Source: Prevotellaceae bacterium UBA1716 (GTDB lineage Bacteria > Bacteroidota > Bacteroidia > Bacteroidales > Bacteroidaceae). Taken from it: 14,189 nt of DNA. The position numbers and the translations under genes were made by a program. Shown here one piece after another: positions 7,230 through 14,189 of this stretch (positions are counted from its first letter, which is position 1; every line of letters begins with the position of its first letter). Where the stretch lies: the NCBI GenBank assembly GCA_002317225.1, contig DCIW01000244.1, positions 1 to 14,189 of the forward strand. The letters are read 5' to 3'. The notes below the pieces were generated by a model that searched no databases, was not told the origin of the DNA, and saw only the letters and a program-made list of their open reading frames with translations.

Positions 7230-7670
7230 TTAGCACTTTACCTTGAAGATTGCTTTCTCAACCTCCACCTCACTCACACATGGAGCATGACCGTCTTGTG
7301 GGAAGAAGATAACGAACTGTCCAGGATAGATAGTCACATACTCCTTGGCAAGGCCAGGGTAGAAAGTGATGTCCTTTGCTTCGTTATATTCGCATTCAGG
7401 CAAATCCTGACGAGGGGTATATCCCATCTGTTCCGGTACGTTGAGCGGAATCTGAATGTCAATCATCAAGTCGTGACTTTCGATGCGAGCCTCTTCCTTT
7501 GTCTTTCCCTTTGCAAGAGCGCGATTGAGGAAAAGATCCTTACCTTCTATTTCATACTTGCCTACCTCAAGAGCGAGGAGGTCATTCTGAGCGATATATT
7601 CTGCAACCTTTCCGAACAATGGATTGAGCGCTGCATACTTGCCCAAATTTTCGATTACATCTACAATCAT
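7230..7670 (-). CDS. YhcH/YjgK/YiaL family protein (DUF386), probable sugar anomerase
   Basis: The 146 residues match the usual length (about 150) of this cupin-like cytoplasmic family. Its studied members (NanQ/YhcH) speed anomer exchange of N-acetylneuraminate, and others act on further sugars. Family hallmarks are MIVDVIENLGKYAALNPLF at the start, DLFLNRALAKGKTKEEARIE (45-64), the metal-site region ESHDLMIDIQ (64-73, with Glu64 and His66) and FFPQDGHAPC (122-131, with His128). The ATG overlaps the stop of the upstream phosphatase gene as ATGA (7667-7670), so translation is probably coupled. No sialic acid genes are visible nearby, and the neighbours (an IMPase-family phosphatase and glgB) suggest a general sugar or sugar-phosphate role. 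The exact substrate is not readable. Confidence 0.9.
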   Translation of the reverse strand: MIVDVIENLGKYAALNPLFGKVAEYIAQNDLLALEVGKYEIEGKDLFLNRALAKGKTKEEARIESHDLMIDIQIPLNVPEQMGYTPRQDLPECEYNEAKDITFYPGLAKEYVTIYPGQFVIFFPQDGHAPCVSEVEVEKAIFKVKC

Positions 7671-8518
7671 AGTATATCCTTTAGTTTGGTTAATAATTCT
7701 TCATGTATAAAACCATTTGTGGCAGCGAGTTGCTCTCCGGTTTGCCAAAGGTCGCCACCAGAGTAGTCCGTCACCTTGCCACCCGCATTCTTAAGGATGA
7801 TTCCTCCTGCGGTCACATCCCATGGCTTGAGATGCGATTCGATATATGCATCAAAGCGTCCGCAAGCCACGTAGCAGAGTTCTGTTTCTGCCGAACCGAG
7901 GTTGCGAATGCTTATGCTATTTCCATAAAGAGTATTGATAAGGGCCATTGCACGAGGTTTCCAATGGTCAACATCGTAAGGGTAGCCGATGCAGATGAAA
8001 GCATCATTCACTTCCTCTGCCTTTCCCACCTTAATCTCTTTTCCGTTCATATAAGATGGTTTGCCCTTGCAAGTGTAGAACAATTCATCGCCTACCACTT
8101 CGTAAACCACACCGACCAGAATCTCCTCCTCGTTTCTCAAAGCGATGGCAACGCAATAAGGTGCCATATCATGAACAAAGTTGGAAGTTCCATCGAGAGG
8201 GTCGACAACCCATGTGAGTTTGGAGTTGAAAGTTGAAAGTTGAGAGTTGAAAGTAGTTGAATGTTGAGAGTTTGGAGTTGAGAGGGTATCTACCTTAGCC
8301 GTTCCTTCTTCAGTAACAAAACCAGCCTCAGGCACAATACGCTTCAATCCACTTACGATAAGACGCTCAGTCTCCTTGTCCACATAACTGACATAGTCGT
8401 GAGCACCTTTAGCCTCAACCTTCGAGAGGTCGAAACTCTTCCTTTGTTCCTTGATGAACGAACCAGCCTCTTTCGCCAAGTTCATCACATCAGACATTAT
8501 GTCGTACAAAGCTTTCAT
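7667..8518 (-). CDS. Inositol monophosphatase family protein with repeat-encoded insertion
   Basis: This is a Mg2+-dependent phosphomonoesterase of the IMPase/SuhB/CysQ family. The metal-site motifs are in order: DYVSYVDKETE (41-51), EEGT (70-73), WVVDPLDGTSNFVHD (103-117) and WDVTAGG (233-239). The 283-residue length is above the roughly 260-270 I expect. The excess is explained by residues 79-100, a Ser/Thr/Asn/Gln-rich run encoded exactly by the heptamer DNA repeat at 8219-8284. It falls in the loop between the EE motif and the DPLDGT motif, both of which bind catalytic metals. The frame is intact and all core residues are present, so the protein is probably still active. The substrate (inositol phosphate, another sugar phosphate, or 3'-phosphoadenosine phosphate) is not readable. 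The gene starts 38 bases after the MORN gene and is coupled to yhcH by an ATGA overlap. Confidence 0.92.
   Translation of the reverse strand: MKALYDIMSDVMNLAKEAGSFIKEQRKSFDLSKVEAKGAHDYVSYVDKETERLIVSGLKRIVPEAGFVTEEGTAKVDTLSTPNSQHSTTFNSQLSTFNSKLTWVVDPLDGTSNFVHDMAPYCVAIALRNEEEILVGVVYEVVGDELFYTCKGKPSYMNGKEIKVGKAEEVNDAFICIGYPYDVDHWKPRAMALINTLYGNSISIRNLGSAETELCYVACGRFDAYIESHLKPWDVTAGGIILKNAGGKVTDYSGGDLWQTGEQLAATNGFIHEELLTKLKDIL
8219..8284 (-). repeat. Heptanucleotide repeat inside the phosphatase coding sequence
   Basis: On the minus strand, nine 7-base units (consensus CTYTCAA; variants CTCCAAA and CATTCAA) run from 8284 to 8219. A single extra triplet at 8254-8256 interrupts them. The total is 66 bases, exactly 22 codons (residues 79-100), so the reading frame is kept. 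The same style of CTTTCAA/CTCTCAA tract is, from memory, seen between genes in Bacteroidota genomes. Here it is within a gene. Confidence 0.9.
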
Positions 8519-8556
8519 ACTTATTTAATAAAGCTAAAGCTACGTCATCAAATCAA

Positions 8557-9690
8557 TTACTGAACCACCTTGCCTCGGCTATAAATTCCTTTACGCAAGA
8601 TGTTGCCGTTGCGGTCTTTCTCAACAAACGAACCGTCCTTCACGTCATCAACATACGAGCCCTCAAAGCGAATGCCTTCAGCAGTTTCTTCAACGCCCTT
8701 GCCGTTCTTCATATTGTTCTTGAAATGGCCCTTGAACTTAGTACCATCTGCAAGACGGAGGATACCTTCGCCACTCATTTCGCCCGCTGCCCATTCACCT
8801 TCGTAGACATCACCATTAGCACTAACGAACTTGCCTCGGCCATGCTCTTTGTCGTCAATCCACGAACCTTCGTATTTGCTTCCGTCAGGCCATGTATAAA
8901 CACCCACGCCATCCATAAGACCGTTCTTGAACTGCCCAACATACTTACGTTTGTCAGCAAATGCGAAGATGCCCTGGCCGGTACGCTCACCGTTTTGGTA
9001 TTCACCTTCATACTTGTCGCCATTCTTGAAAGTATATATGCCACGTCCATGCATCATGTCATCTTTCCATCCGCCCACATACTTGTCACCGTTGGCATAG
9101 ATGTAGGTGCCCTGGCCATTGCGCATGTCATTTACCATATCACCATTGTAAGTGCTTCCGTCCTTCCAATCAAAGAGTCCTTTGCCATGCTTCTTGTCAG
9201 CCTTCCACGTCCCTTTGTAATACACACCGTTTGCCCAAGTGTAAGTGCCCTGACCTTCACGCTTGTCCTGATACCAGTCGCCTTCGTACTTGTCACCGTT
9301 GTAATAGTACATTGTACCTTGTCCCTGCTGATAGTCGATGTACCAGAGTCCCTCGTACTTATTGTTGTTGGCAAAGTAATAAGTGCCCTTACCATGTTGA
9401 TGATCCTGATGCCATGCGCCTTCATACTTCTCACCATCAGTGAAAGTATAAACGCCATAACCCTGACGCTTTCCCTTGACGTATGCGCCCTCGTATGTGT
9501 CACCAGTCTTAAAGGTGGTCTTGCCCTTTCCGTTAGGCTTGCCCCCCTCAATTTCGCCATAATAGATGGACTTATCCTTAGGGAACTCGTATGTGCTTAT
9601 CACCACCTTCTGGGCCGAAGCACTTAAAGAAGAGACAAGGACGAAACCTCCAAATAGCAAATATTTCTTGATATTATAATGTTTTTTCAT
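8557..9690 (-). CDS. Secreted MORN-repeat protein
   Basis: The 377-residue protein has a clear signal peptide (residues 1-26, cleavage predicted after SLSASA) with no lipobox, so it should be exported. Residues 43-364 are 14 back-to-back 23-residue MORN units of the form YxGxW...G.G.Y...G, for example YEGAWHQDHQHGKGTYYF. The last one or two units are degenerate (FEGSYVDDVKDGSF). A 13-residue basic tail ends GKVVQ. MORN repeats fold as an extended beta sheet and usually mediate binding or scaffolding. No catalytic domain is attached, so a structural or surface-binding role is the most that can be inferred. The gene starts the minus-strand run leading to the phosphatase and glgB, and diverges from the GH115 gene. 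Its -7 box lies about 48 bases upstream. Confidence 0.92.
   Translation of the reverse strand: MKKHYNIKKYLLFGGFVLVSSLSASAQKVVISTYEFPKDKSIYYGEIEGGKPNGKGKTTFKTGDTYEGAYVKGKRQGYGVYTFTDGEKYEGAWHQDHQHGKGTYYFANNNKYEGLWYIDYQQGQGTMYYYNGDKYEGDWYQDKREGQGTYTWANGVYYKGTWKADKKHGKGLFDWKDGSTYNGDMVNDMRNGQGTYIYANGDKYVGGWKDDMMHGRGIYTFKNGDKYEGEYQNGERTGQGIFAFADKRKYVGQFKNGLMDGVGVYTWPDGSKYEGSWIDDKEHGRGKFVSANGDVYEGEWAAGEMSGEGILRLADGTKFKGHFKNNMKNGKGVEETAEGIRFEGSYVDDVKDGSFVEKDRNGNILRKGIYSRGKVVQ
8599..9564 (-). repeat. 69-bp coding tandem array (14 MORN units)
   Basis: The 14 protein units of 23 residues correspond to 14 diverged 69-base DNA units without gaps or indels. The strict register shows that unit gain or loss, if it occurs, keeps the frame. 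Copies are diverged enough that recent duplication is not obvious. Confidence 0.85.
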
Positions 9691-9737
9691 TCCTTTATTC
9701 TATGAATAATTAGTTTGTAGAGTAGTTTTATTGTTTA

Positions 9738-9745
9738 CAAAAGTA
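9738..9745 (-). promoter_or_regulatory. Candidate -7 box for the MORN gene
   Basis: On the minus strand this reads TACTTTTG, matching TAnnTTTG, about 48 bases before the ATG at 9690. No convincing TTTG element is seen 19-21 bases further upstream. Confidence 0.45.
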
Positions 9746-9934
9746 ACGAAAAACTTTGAATTAGAAAAATGCTTTAAGGTTTATTATGTTTTTTCCATGA
9801 AATAAAATGCCCCGACAACACTTTTTAATATGATTTGACCTGAATGCAATGTAAAAAGCACGCCTATTCCCCTTCATGTAACTCTTCGAAAAACTAATGT
9901 AACAATACAATAAACATCTATCCACAAAACGTCC

Positions 9935-9942
9935 TAACTTTG
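9935..9942 (+). promoter_or_regulatory. Candidate -7 box for the GH115 gene
   Basis: TAACTTTG matches TAnnTTTG and ends 26 bases before the GH115 ATG, implying a leader of roughly 15-20 bases. A -33 TTTG is not evident, which may mean the promoter needs an activator. The whole divergent gap 9691-9968 holds this box, the MORN box, and otherwise unassigned AT-rich sequence. Confidence 0.5.
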
Positions 9943-9968
9943 CAAACATAATCAAAAAACATTACTGA

Positions 9969-12473
9969 ATGAAAAAACTTATCCTAACAACCATCCTTGC
10001 CGTCTCCGCAACATTAGCACAGGCGGCTACCCAGTTCGTGACATTTGACCATGGCACAAAGACAGCTCTCCGTCTCACCCAGACAGACGACACTATCCGC
10101 TATGACCAGAACGATTGGGAAGGCGTGAAAATTGCAATTCGCAACCTTCGCAACGACCTCACCGCAGTTACAGGCAGTTCCCATGCCCCAATCCTCATCG
10201 GCACTATAGGAAAAAGCCACATCGCCGCACAATACCCCAAGCAGGTCAAACAACTACAAGGCAAGTGGGAACAGTACATCATCACCACGACCAAAGTCAA
10301 GACTCCAAACGGCAAGCGTGACGCCCTCCTCATCCTCGGAAGCGACAAGCGAGGCACCATCTACGGCATCTACGAACTCTCCCGTCAGATTGGCGTTTCG
10401 CCTTGGTATTGGATGGCTGACGCACCGATAGCAAAACACCCCAACCTCTACATAAACAAAGGTACATATACCGACGGCGAACCCAAAGTGAAGTACCGCG
10501 GCATCTTCATCAACGACGAATGGCCGTCATTCGGCACATGGTGCAATAATCAGTTCGGAGGCATCAATTCCAAAGCCTACTCACGTATTTTCGAATTGCT
10601 CCTTCGCCTCAAGGCCAACTACTTCTGGCCTGCTATGTGGGACAGCCGTTTCAACGAGGACGACCCGCTCTCGCCCAAGGTAGCTGACGACATGGGCATC
10701 GTGATGGGAACCTCGCACCACGAACCGATGATGCGAGCCCACAAGGAATACACCACACGCCGCAGCGAGGTAGGTCCTTGGGATTATTCACAGAATCCCG
10801 AGCGCCTTGACAAGTTCTTCACCGAAGGTATCCAGCATGCCAAGCCATACGAAAACATCATCACCATCGGCATGCGTGGCGACGGCGACGTGGCGATGGG
10901 CAAGGGCAACGATGCTGACAACATCAAGACCCTCGGCAACGTAATCGATTCGCAGCGCCGAATAATTTCCGATGTGTATGGCCGTCCTGCAAGCGAACTT
11001 CCCCAACTATGGGCAATCTTCACCGAAGTGCAGCGCTACTACGACGCAGGATTCACCGTCCCAGATGACGTCACCCTCCTCTTCTGCGACAACAACTGGG
11101 GCTATATCCGCCGCATCGGCCGTGAGGCAGAACGCAAACGCAAGGGTGGTCTCGGTATGTACTACCACATCGACATGAACGGAGGTCCATGGAACGATCG
11201 ATGGGTCAACACTACTACCGTGCCCAAACTCCGCGAACAACTATACCTCGCCTACTCCACAGGCATCGACCGCATTTGGATCATCAACGTGGGCGACCTA
11301 AAGCCCAAGGAGATGCCAATCGACTTCATCATGAACTACGCATGGAATCCAGATGCCATTCGTCCGGGCGACGAGATAAAATATATGCAGAACTTCGCCT
11401 CAAGCATCTTCGGTACGGAACATTCAGAGGAGATAGCCGACATTATAGCGAAATACTCCAAATACAACCTCTGGCGTAAGCCCGAAGTGCAGTATCCGGG
11501 CATCTTCAATTTCAAGGAAATGCAACAGACCGACTCACTATGGGATGCACTCACAACTCGCGTAGAAGCATTAAGAAGCAAAATATCGGTAGAGGCACAA
11601 GACGCTTTCTATCAACTCGTTTACTACCCCGTAATGGGTAGTGCCGGCGTTGCCCGCATTTACAACGAATGCACCCGCGGCGACTCTCTCGCCATCGAAC
11701 GTCTCATGCTCCGCGACAAGCAGCTCACCGATTATTACAACAAGGAACTCGCACACGGCAAGTGGAACGGCATGATGCTCGACAACCACATAGGCTATAC
11801 ACAATGGAGTATTCCGCAGAAGAATGTGAATCCTATGTCGCTTAAATTTAAGGTGAACCACAACCTGACTGCCGCCGACCGCCCAACCCACGAGTACAGT
11901 ATCCCCGCATACGAATATAATAATAAGGTGGACACAAAATCGGCCAAATGGCAGTTTCTTCCCGACCTCGGCCGCGGCAAGGGCTGCATGGGAATTGACA
12001 ACACGCTAGCCAAGAGCGACACAACAGGCAACGGCCCATTCCTCTCGTATGAGGTCAGACTTACCGACGGAAAGGTAGCACTCGGCATCCTTCCCACACA
12101 GGACGTCTATCCTGACCGAGGCCTACGTATCGGTGTTAAGATTGACGACGAGCCTATGCAAATCATCGATGCACGCCAAGGTCTACATGATGAATTCCGC
12201 GAATACACACAGCAGAATCTCGCCGTATCAAAAGTTCTGAAACCGCTTCCACGTCCGGGCAGCCTCGCCCTCTCGGGGTACTACGAGGGCCGTCGCCAAC
12301 CACGTCGTGATGAGGTGTTTGACAATATGCGTTGGCTTACGCTCACATTCAACACCGTGCCAGGAACACACACACTTAGCATCATCATGATAGACCCAGA
12401 AATTGTCTTAGAGCAACTCGTCATCAATCCTGACAACAATCACTATTCATACTTCGGAGGGTTGGCACTTTAG
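9969..12473 (+). CDS. GH115 xylan alpha-1,2-glucuronidase
   Basis: GH115 enzymes remove (4-O-methyl-)glucuronic acid side groups from xylan, including internal ones. The 834-residue protein has a signal peptide (1-19, cleavage after TLAQA) and no lipobox, so it is probably periplasmic. An N-terminal domain (about 20-170) leads to the barrel with KYRGIFINDEW (175-185), RLKANYFWPAMWDSRFNEDD (213-232), GTSHHEPMMRA (247-257), GMRGDGD (301-307), FTEVQ (351-355) and CDNNWG (373-378). These acids and His residues line the GH115 active site, with Glu353 a likely catalytic residue by family comparison. A C-terminal beta domain carries GILPTQDVYPDRG. The gene stands alone, flanked by divergent and convergent genes, with no SusC/SusD pair or other xylanase in view, unlike most Bacteroidota GH115 genes in utilisation loci. 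Confidence 0.95.
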   Translation: MKKLILTTILAVSATLAQAATQFVTFDHGTKTALRLTQTDDTIRYDQNDWEGVKIAIRNLRNDLTAVTGSSHAPILIGTIGKSHIAAQYPKQVKQLQGKWEQYIITTTKVKTPNGKRDALLILGSDKRGTIYGIYELSRQIGVSPWYWMADAPIAKHPNLYINKGTYTDGEPKVKYRGIFINDEWPSFGTWCNNQFGGINSKAYSRIFELLLRLKANYFWPAMWDSRFNEDDPLSPKVADDMGIVMGTSHHEPMMRAHKEYTTRRSEVGPWDYSQNPERLDKFFTEGIQHAKPYENIITIGMRGDGDVAMGKGNDADNIKTLGNVIDSQRRIISDVYGRPASELPQLWAIFTEVQRYYDAGFTVPDDVTLLFCDNNWGYIRRIGREAERKRKGGLGMYYHIDMNGGPWNDRWVNTTTVPKLREQLYLAYSTGIDRIWIINVGDLKPKEMPIDFIMNYAWNPDAIRPGDEIKYMQNFASSIFGTEHSEEIADIIAKYSKYNLWRKPEVQYPGIFNFKEMQQTDSLWDALTTRVEALRSKISVEAQDAFYQLVYYPVMGSAGVARIYNECTRGDSLAIERLMLRDKQLTDYYNKELAHGKWNGMMLDNHIGYTQWSIPQKNVNPMSLKFKVNHNLTAADRPTHEYSIPAYEYNNKVDTKSAKWQFLPDLGRGKGCMGIDNTLAKSDTTGNGPFLSYEVRLTDGKVALGILPTQDVYPDRGLRIGVKIDDEPMQIIDARQGLHDEFREYTQQNLAVSKVLKPLPRPGSLALSGYYEGRRQPRRDEVFDNMRWLTLTFNTVPGTHTLSIIMIDPEIVLEQLVINPDNNHYSYFGGLAL

Positions 12474-12489
12474 CCAACCTTCTTTTTTT
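12457..12489 (+). terminator. Intrinsic terminator overlapping the GH115 stop codon
   Basis: Bases 12457-12466 pair with 12473-12482 (core GGTTGGC with GCCAACC, one G-T pair) around the loop ACTTTA, followed by a run of seven T. The stem and loop include the last codons and the TAG stop (12471-12473). This is a textbook rho-independent terminator. Confidence 0.9.
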
Positions 12490-12640
12490 CAAGCATAAAA
12501 ATAACTCTGAAAGAAATAGAAATGAAAACATTTAGAAGATATATGCAAAACTTCCAAATGATTTGACCTGGCTACCCAAGAGATTTCCCCTGTCCTCCTA
12601 ATCATTCGCAATTAGTTAATATCCAACACATAAAAAACCA
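12490..12640. other. Short gap between convergent genes, nothing assigned
   Basis: This AT-rich gap separates the GH115 terminator from the DUF4421 stop codon. On the minus strand a run of six T follows the DUF4421 stop closely, but I see no solid hairpin before it. I assign no gene or RNA here. Confidence 0.5.
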
Positions 12641-13858
12641 TCAGAATCTCAATCCTATGTTGAACTGTGCATCTGCTTCACGATTGTTGATGCGGGTGTC
12701 GGCATTGTTGCGATAGAGATATTGGCGATAGTTCATGAGAAAATTGAAGAGATAGCGATCGAAACTATAACTCAATGCTATACGACCGAAACAATTGAAT
12801 ACAAAGCGACTACGACCATTATCAACCGCATCGTAATAATGCGTGTCGTATGCCTTCCAACGGTCGCGCTCGTTTGCTATCTGATTGGCTGCAATAGCCG
12901 GATCGGGAGAGGTTCCCGCATAGGCATAAGGGTCGGAATAGTTGTAGTTCTTATGCACAAGATGGTTCCAAAGCGAAATCATCGGAATAAAGGAAACATG
13001 CAAGCACATTCGACCATTGAGCAACGACCAATTGTATCCATAACCAGGACCAATGGAGAGTTTCCAATTGCGGAATGTGTCACGATCATAATTGAAGAGT
13101 TCGGTCGCACCAAATCGGCTCTGATAATAGTTTGCCATCAAGAAAAGGCTACCAGCACTTCGCTTCTGAACCATATCGCCATAAGCGGCGGCAGCAAGCG
13201 AGAACTTCTTGTTGTTGAACACATAATAACCTTCGGCATAGAAAATCTTCAAGTCAATTCGACCCGCCTCAATCTTGCTCTTTTGATGTTCGACAAGACT
13301 TGTAGTTTTCTCTTGCTCATTCATTTCCCATTGGTCAAGTGCTTGGTTATAAGCATTATCAAGCACACCCGCCATTCGGTTGATGGACTTGTAGCGAACT
13401 CGTGCTCCCCACACCGAACCATTCTTTGCAAGTCCGACCGAAAGGGAATACTTATTACGGATAGGGATAGGAATCTCAACCGCTATTCCTCTCCAGTCGA
13501 TGCCAAGTTCCACCTCACTCTGGTACGTGTGCATATCAGCATTCACATACTTATATTTATCGAAATTGGCTGGTTTATATTTGGCATCGTATGGTATCTT
13601 GTCATCATCCACAAGCACAGGGAAGTACATATCGTGCTGTTGGAAATAGCCGTAATAACCGAGATAAACCATTCGGTCGAGTTTCTGCTTACGGATATAA
13701 TTGGTATCAACTCCCTCCTCTTGCCAACTGTTCACAAGATCATCCGCCTTCTTCAATGCCTTCCCCACTCCATGATCCCAAAACGAGCGTCTCTCCTCCT
13801 GAGCAGATGCCGGGAGGAGAAACAACATGAAGAGTATTATCGAAAGAATTCTACGCAT
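12641..13858 (-). CDS. DUF4421 domain protein, probable outer-membrane beta-barrel
   Basis: The 405-residue protein has a signal peptide (1-19, cleavage after PASA) and no lipobox. DTNYIRKQKLDRMVYLGYYG follows the N-terminal region and fits the DUF4421 family, which is of unknown function and common in Bacteroidales. Much of the chain alternates polar and hydrophobic residues in beta-strand style, for example YSLSVGLAKNGSVWGARVRY and FSLAAAAYGDMVQKRSAGSL. The last residue is Phe (FNIGLRF), the usual end of outer-membrane barrels. I infer an outer-membrane location. The gene follows metH by 59 bases on the same strand and may be co-transcribed, though no functional link is apparent. Confidence 0.8.
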   Translation of the reverse strand: MRRILSIILFMLFLLPASAQEERRSFWDHGVGKALKKADDLVNSWQEEGVDTNYIRKQKLDRMVYLGYYGYFQQHDMYFPVLVDDDKIPYDAKYKPANFDKYKYVNADMHTYQSEVELGIDWRGIAVEIPIPIRNKYSLSVGLAKNGSVWGARVRYKSINRMAGVLDNAYNQALDQWEMNEQEKTTSLVEHQKSKIEAGRIDLKIFYAEGYYVFNNKKFSLAAAAYGDMVQKRSAGSLFLMANYYQSRFGATELFNYDRDTFRNWKLSIGPGYGYNWSLLNGRMCLHVSFIPMISLWNHLVHKNYNYSDPYAYAGTSPDPAIAANQIANERDRWKAYDTHYYDAVDNGRSRFVFNCFGRIALSYSFDRYLFNFLMNYRQYLYRNNADTRINNREADAQFNIGLRF

Positions 13859-13917
13859 TAAGATGCCAAAGCGAATGAAGCTTGAATATGAAGTTTTTTT
13901 GGGGTAATATGAAAATA

Positions 13918-14189
13918 TCAGAACAGGTTTGGTTTGCGCGAACGAGCCTCTTCGAGCGAAAGGACATCTTGCTTTTGCTCATCCTTGTCGTCACGAAGCG
14001 AAGAGTATTTTGCCTCGAGTTCGCCAACGTATTCATTTCTTGTTTCTGGATTTAGGATTCGGGCTGAAGCAAGAACATTCTGAGCGGCATCCTTCATCCA
14101 AAGAACTGGCCCTGAATAGACTGGAGCAATCTTAAGAGCGGTATGGAGTTCGGATGTGGTTGCTCCTCCAATCATGATTGGAATGTTCA
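13918..14189 (-). CDS. metH: Cobalamin-dependent methionine synthase, C-terminal end (partial)
   Basis: Only the last 90 or so residues are in the window; the N-terminus lies beyond the right edge. IPIMIGGATTSELHTALKIA and YSGPVLWMKDAAQNV match the end of the B12-binding domain of MetH, where GGATTS contacts the cofactor tail. MetH transfers a methyl group from methyltetrahydrofolate to homocysteine through cobalamin. After a charged linker (KYSSLRDDKDEQKQDV) the protein ends with LEEARSRKPNLF and TGA. In E. coli MetH this corresponds to the linker just before the S-adenosylmethionine-binding activation domain of about 330 residues, which is missing here. The short form with a separate activation protein is known in some bacteria and probably applies. 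Confidence 0.85.
   Translation of the reverse strand, partial: NIPIMIGGATTSELHTALKIAPVYSGPVLWMKDAAQNVLASARILNPETRNEYVGELEAKYSSLRDDKDEQKQDVLSLEEARSRKPNLF

Noticed and set aside
8725..9627. A 300-residue plus-strand open frame antisense to the MORN array
   Set aside because: It is the reverse of the 69-base repeat array, whose lack of stops in one antisense frame recurs with the period. The MORN frame is clearly the coding one.
12522..12566. A 14-residue open frame starting MKTFRRYM between the GH115 terminator and DUF4421
   Set aside because: It is too short, follows a strong terminator, and has no promoter box or recognisable content.
9830..12570. A shared 13-base string (ATGATTTGACCTG) at 9830-9842 and 12558-12570, in the gaps on each side of the GH115 gene
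   Set aside because: About one or two 13-base matches are expected by chance in 14 kb, and similarity does not extend into the flanks, so it does not support element ends or operators.
12722..13861. A 379-residue plus-strand open frame antisense to the DUF4421 gene
   Set aside because: Its sequence is low in family-like features and rich in Ile/Val/His, typical of the reverse of a real gene. The minus-strand frame has a signal peptide and a barrel-like C-terminus.

Overview
The window reads as an ordinary chromosomal stretch of a Bacteroidales bacterium, most likely Prevotella or a close relative. The grounds are Bacteroidota-type -7 boxes (TAnnTTTG) upstream of several genes, A-rich leaders without Shine-Dalgarno sequences, and protein families typical of that group (DUF4421, a DUF4348-like lipoprotein, a GH115 alpha-glucuronidase, a GH13 subfamily 8-like branching enzyme). 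Genus is an inference. I see no rRNA, tRNA, transposase, phage gene or CRISPR array.

Layout. At the left edge a lipoprotein gene (minus strand, C-terminus outside the window) diverges from pheS. A repeat-filled gap follows, then a 5'-nucleotidase-type metallophosphatase on the plus strand. That gene converges, across a 64-bp octamer repeat tract, on a minus-strand run that reads in transcription order: secreted MORN-repeat protein (9690), inositol-monophosphatase family protein (8518), YhcH/YjgK/YiaL sugar protein (7670), glycogen branching enzyme glgB (7117), and an uncharacterised five-helix membrane protein (about 5033). The phosphatase and YhcH genes overlap by ATGA, and glgB and the membrane protein gene are nearly abutting. 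A hairpin and a tandem 25-bp repeat lie between yhcH and glgB, so there may be two transcription units. The GH115 xylan alpha-glucuronidase gene diverges from the MORN gene, has its own -7 box, and ends in a strong intrinsic terminator built over its stop codon. The right end holds a minus-strand pair: the 3' end of metH followed by a DUF4421 outer-membrane-type protein.

How the genes fit together. glgB makes storage glycogen branches, the YhcH-like protein probably handles sugar anomers, and GH115 trims glucuronic acid from xylan, so much of the region suits a plant-glycan fermenter. pheS and metH are housekeeping genes.

The most notable feature is not a new gene system. It is a set of short-period DNA repeat tracts with unrelated sequences: 7 bp at about 1981-2110, 8 bp at 3809-3872, and 7 bp at 8219-8284. 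The last lies inside the phosphatase coding sequence, where it is exactly 66 bp and adds 22 Ser/Thr/Asn-rich residues immediately before the catalytic motif.
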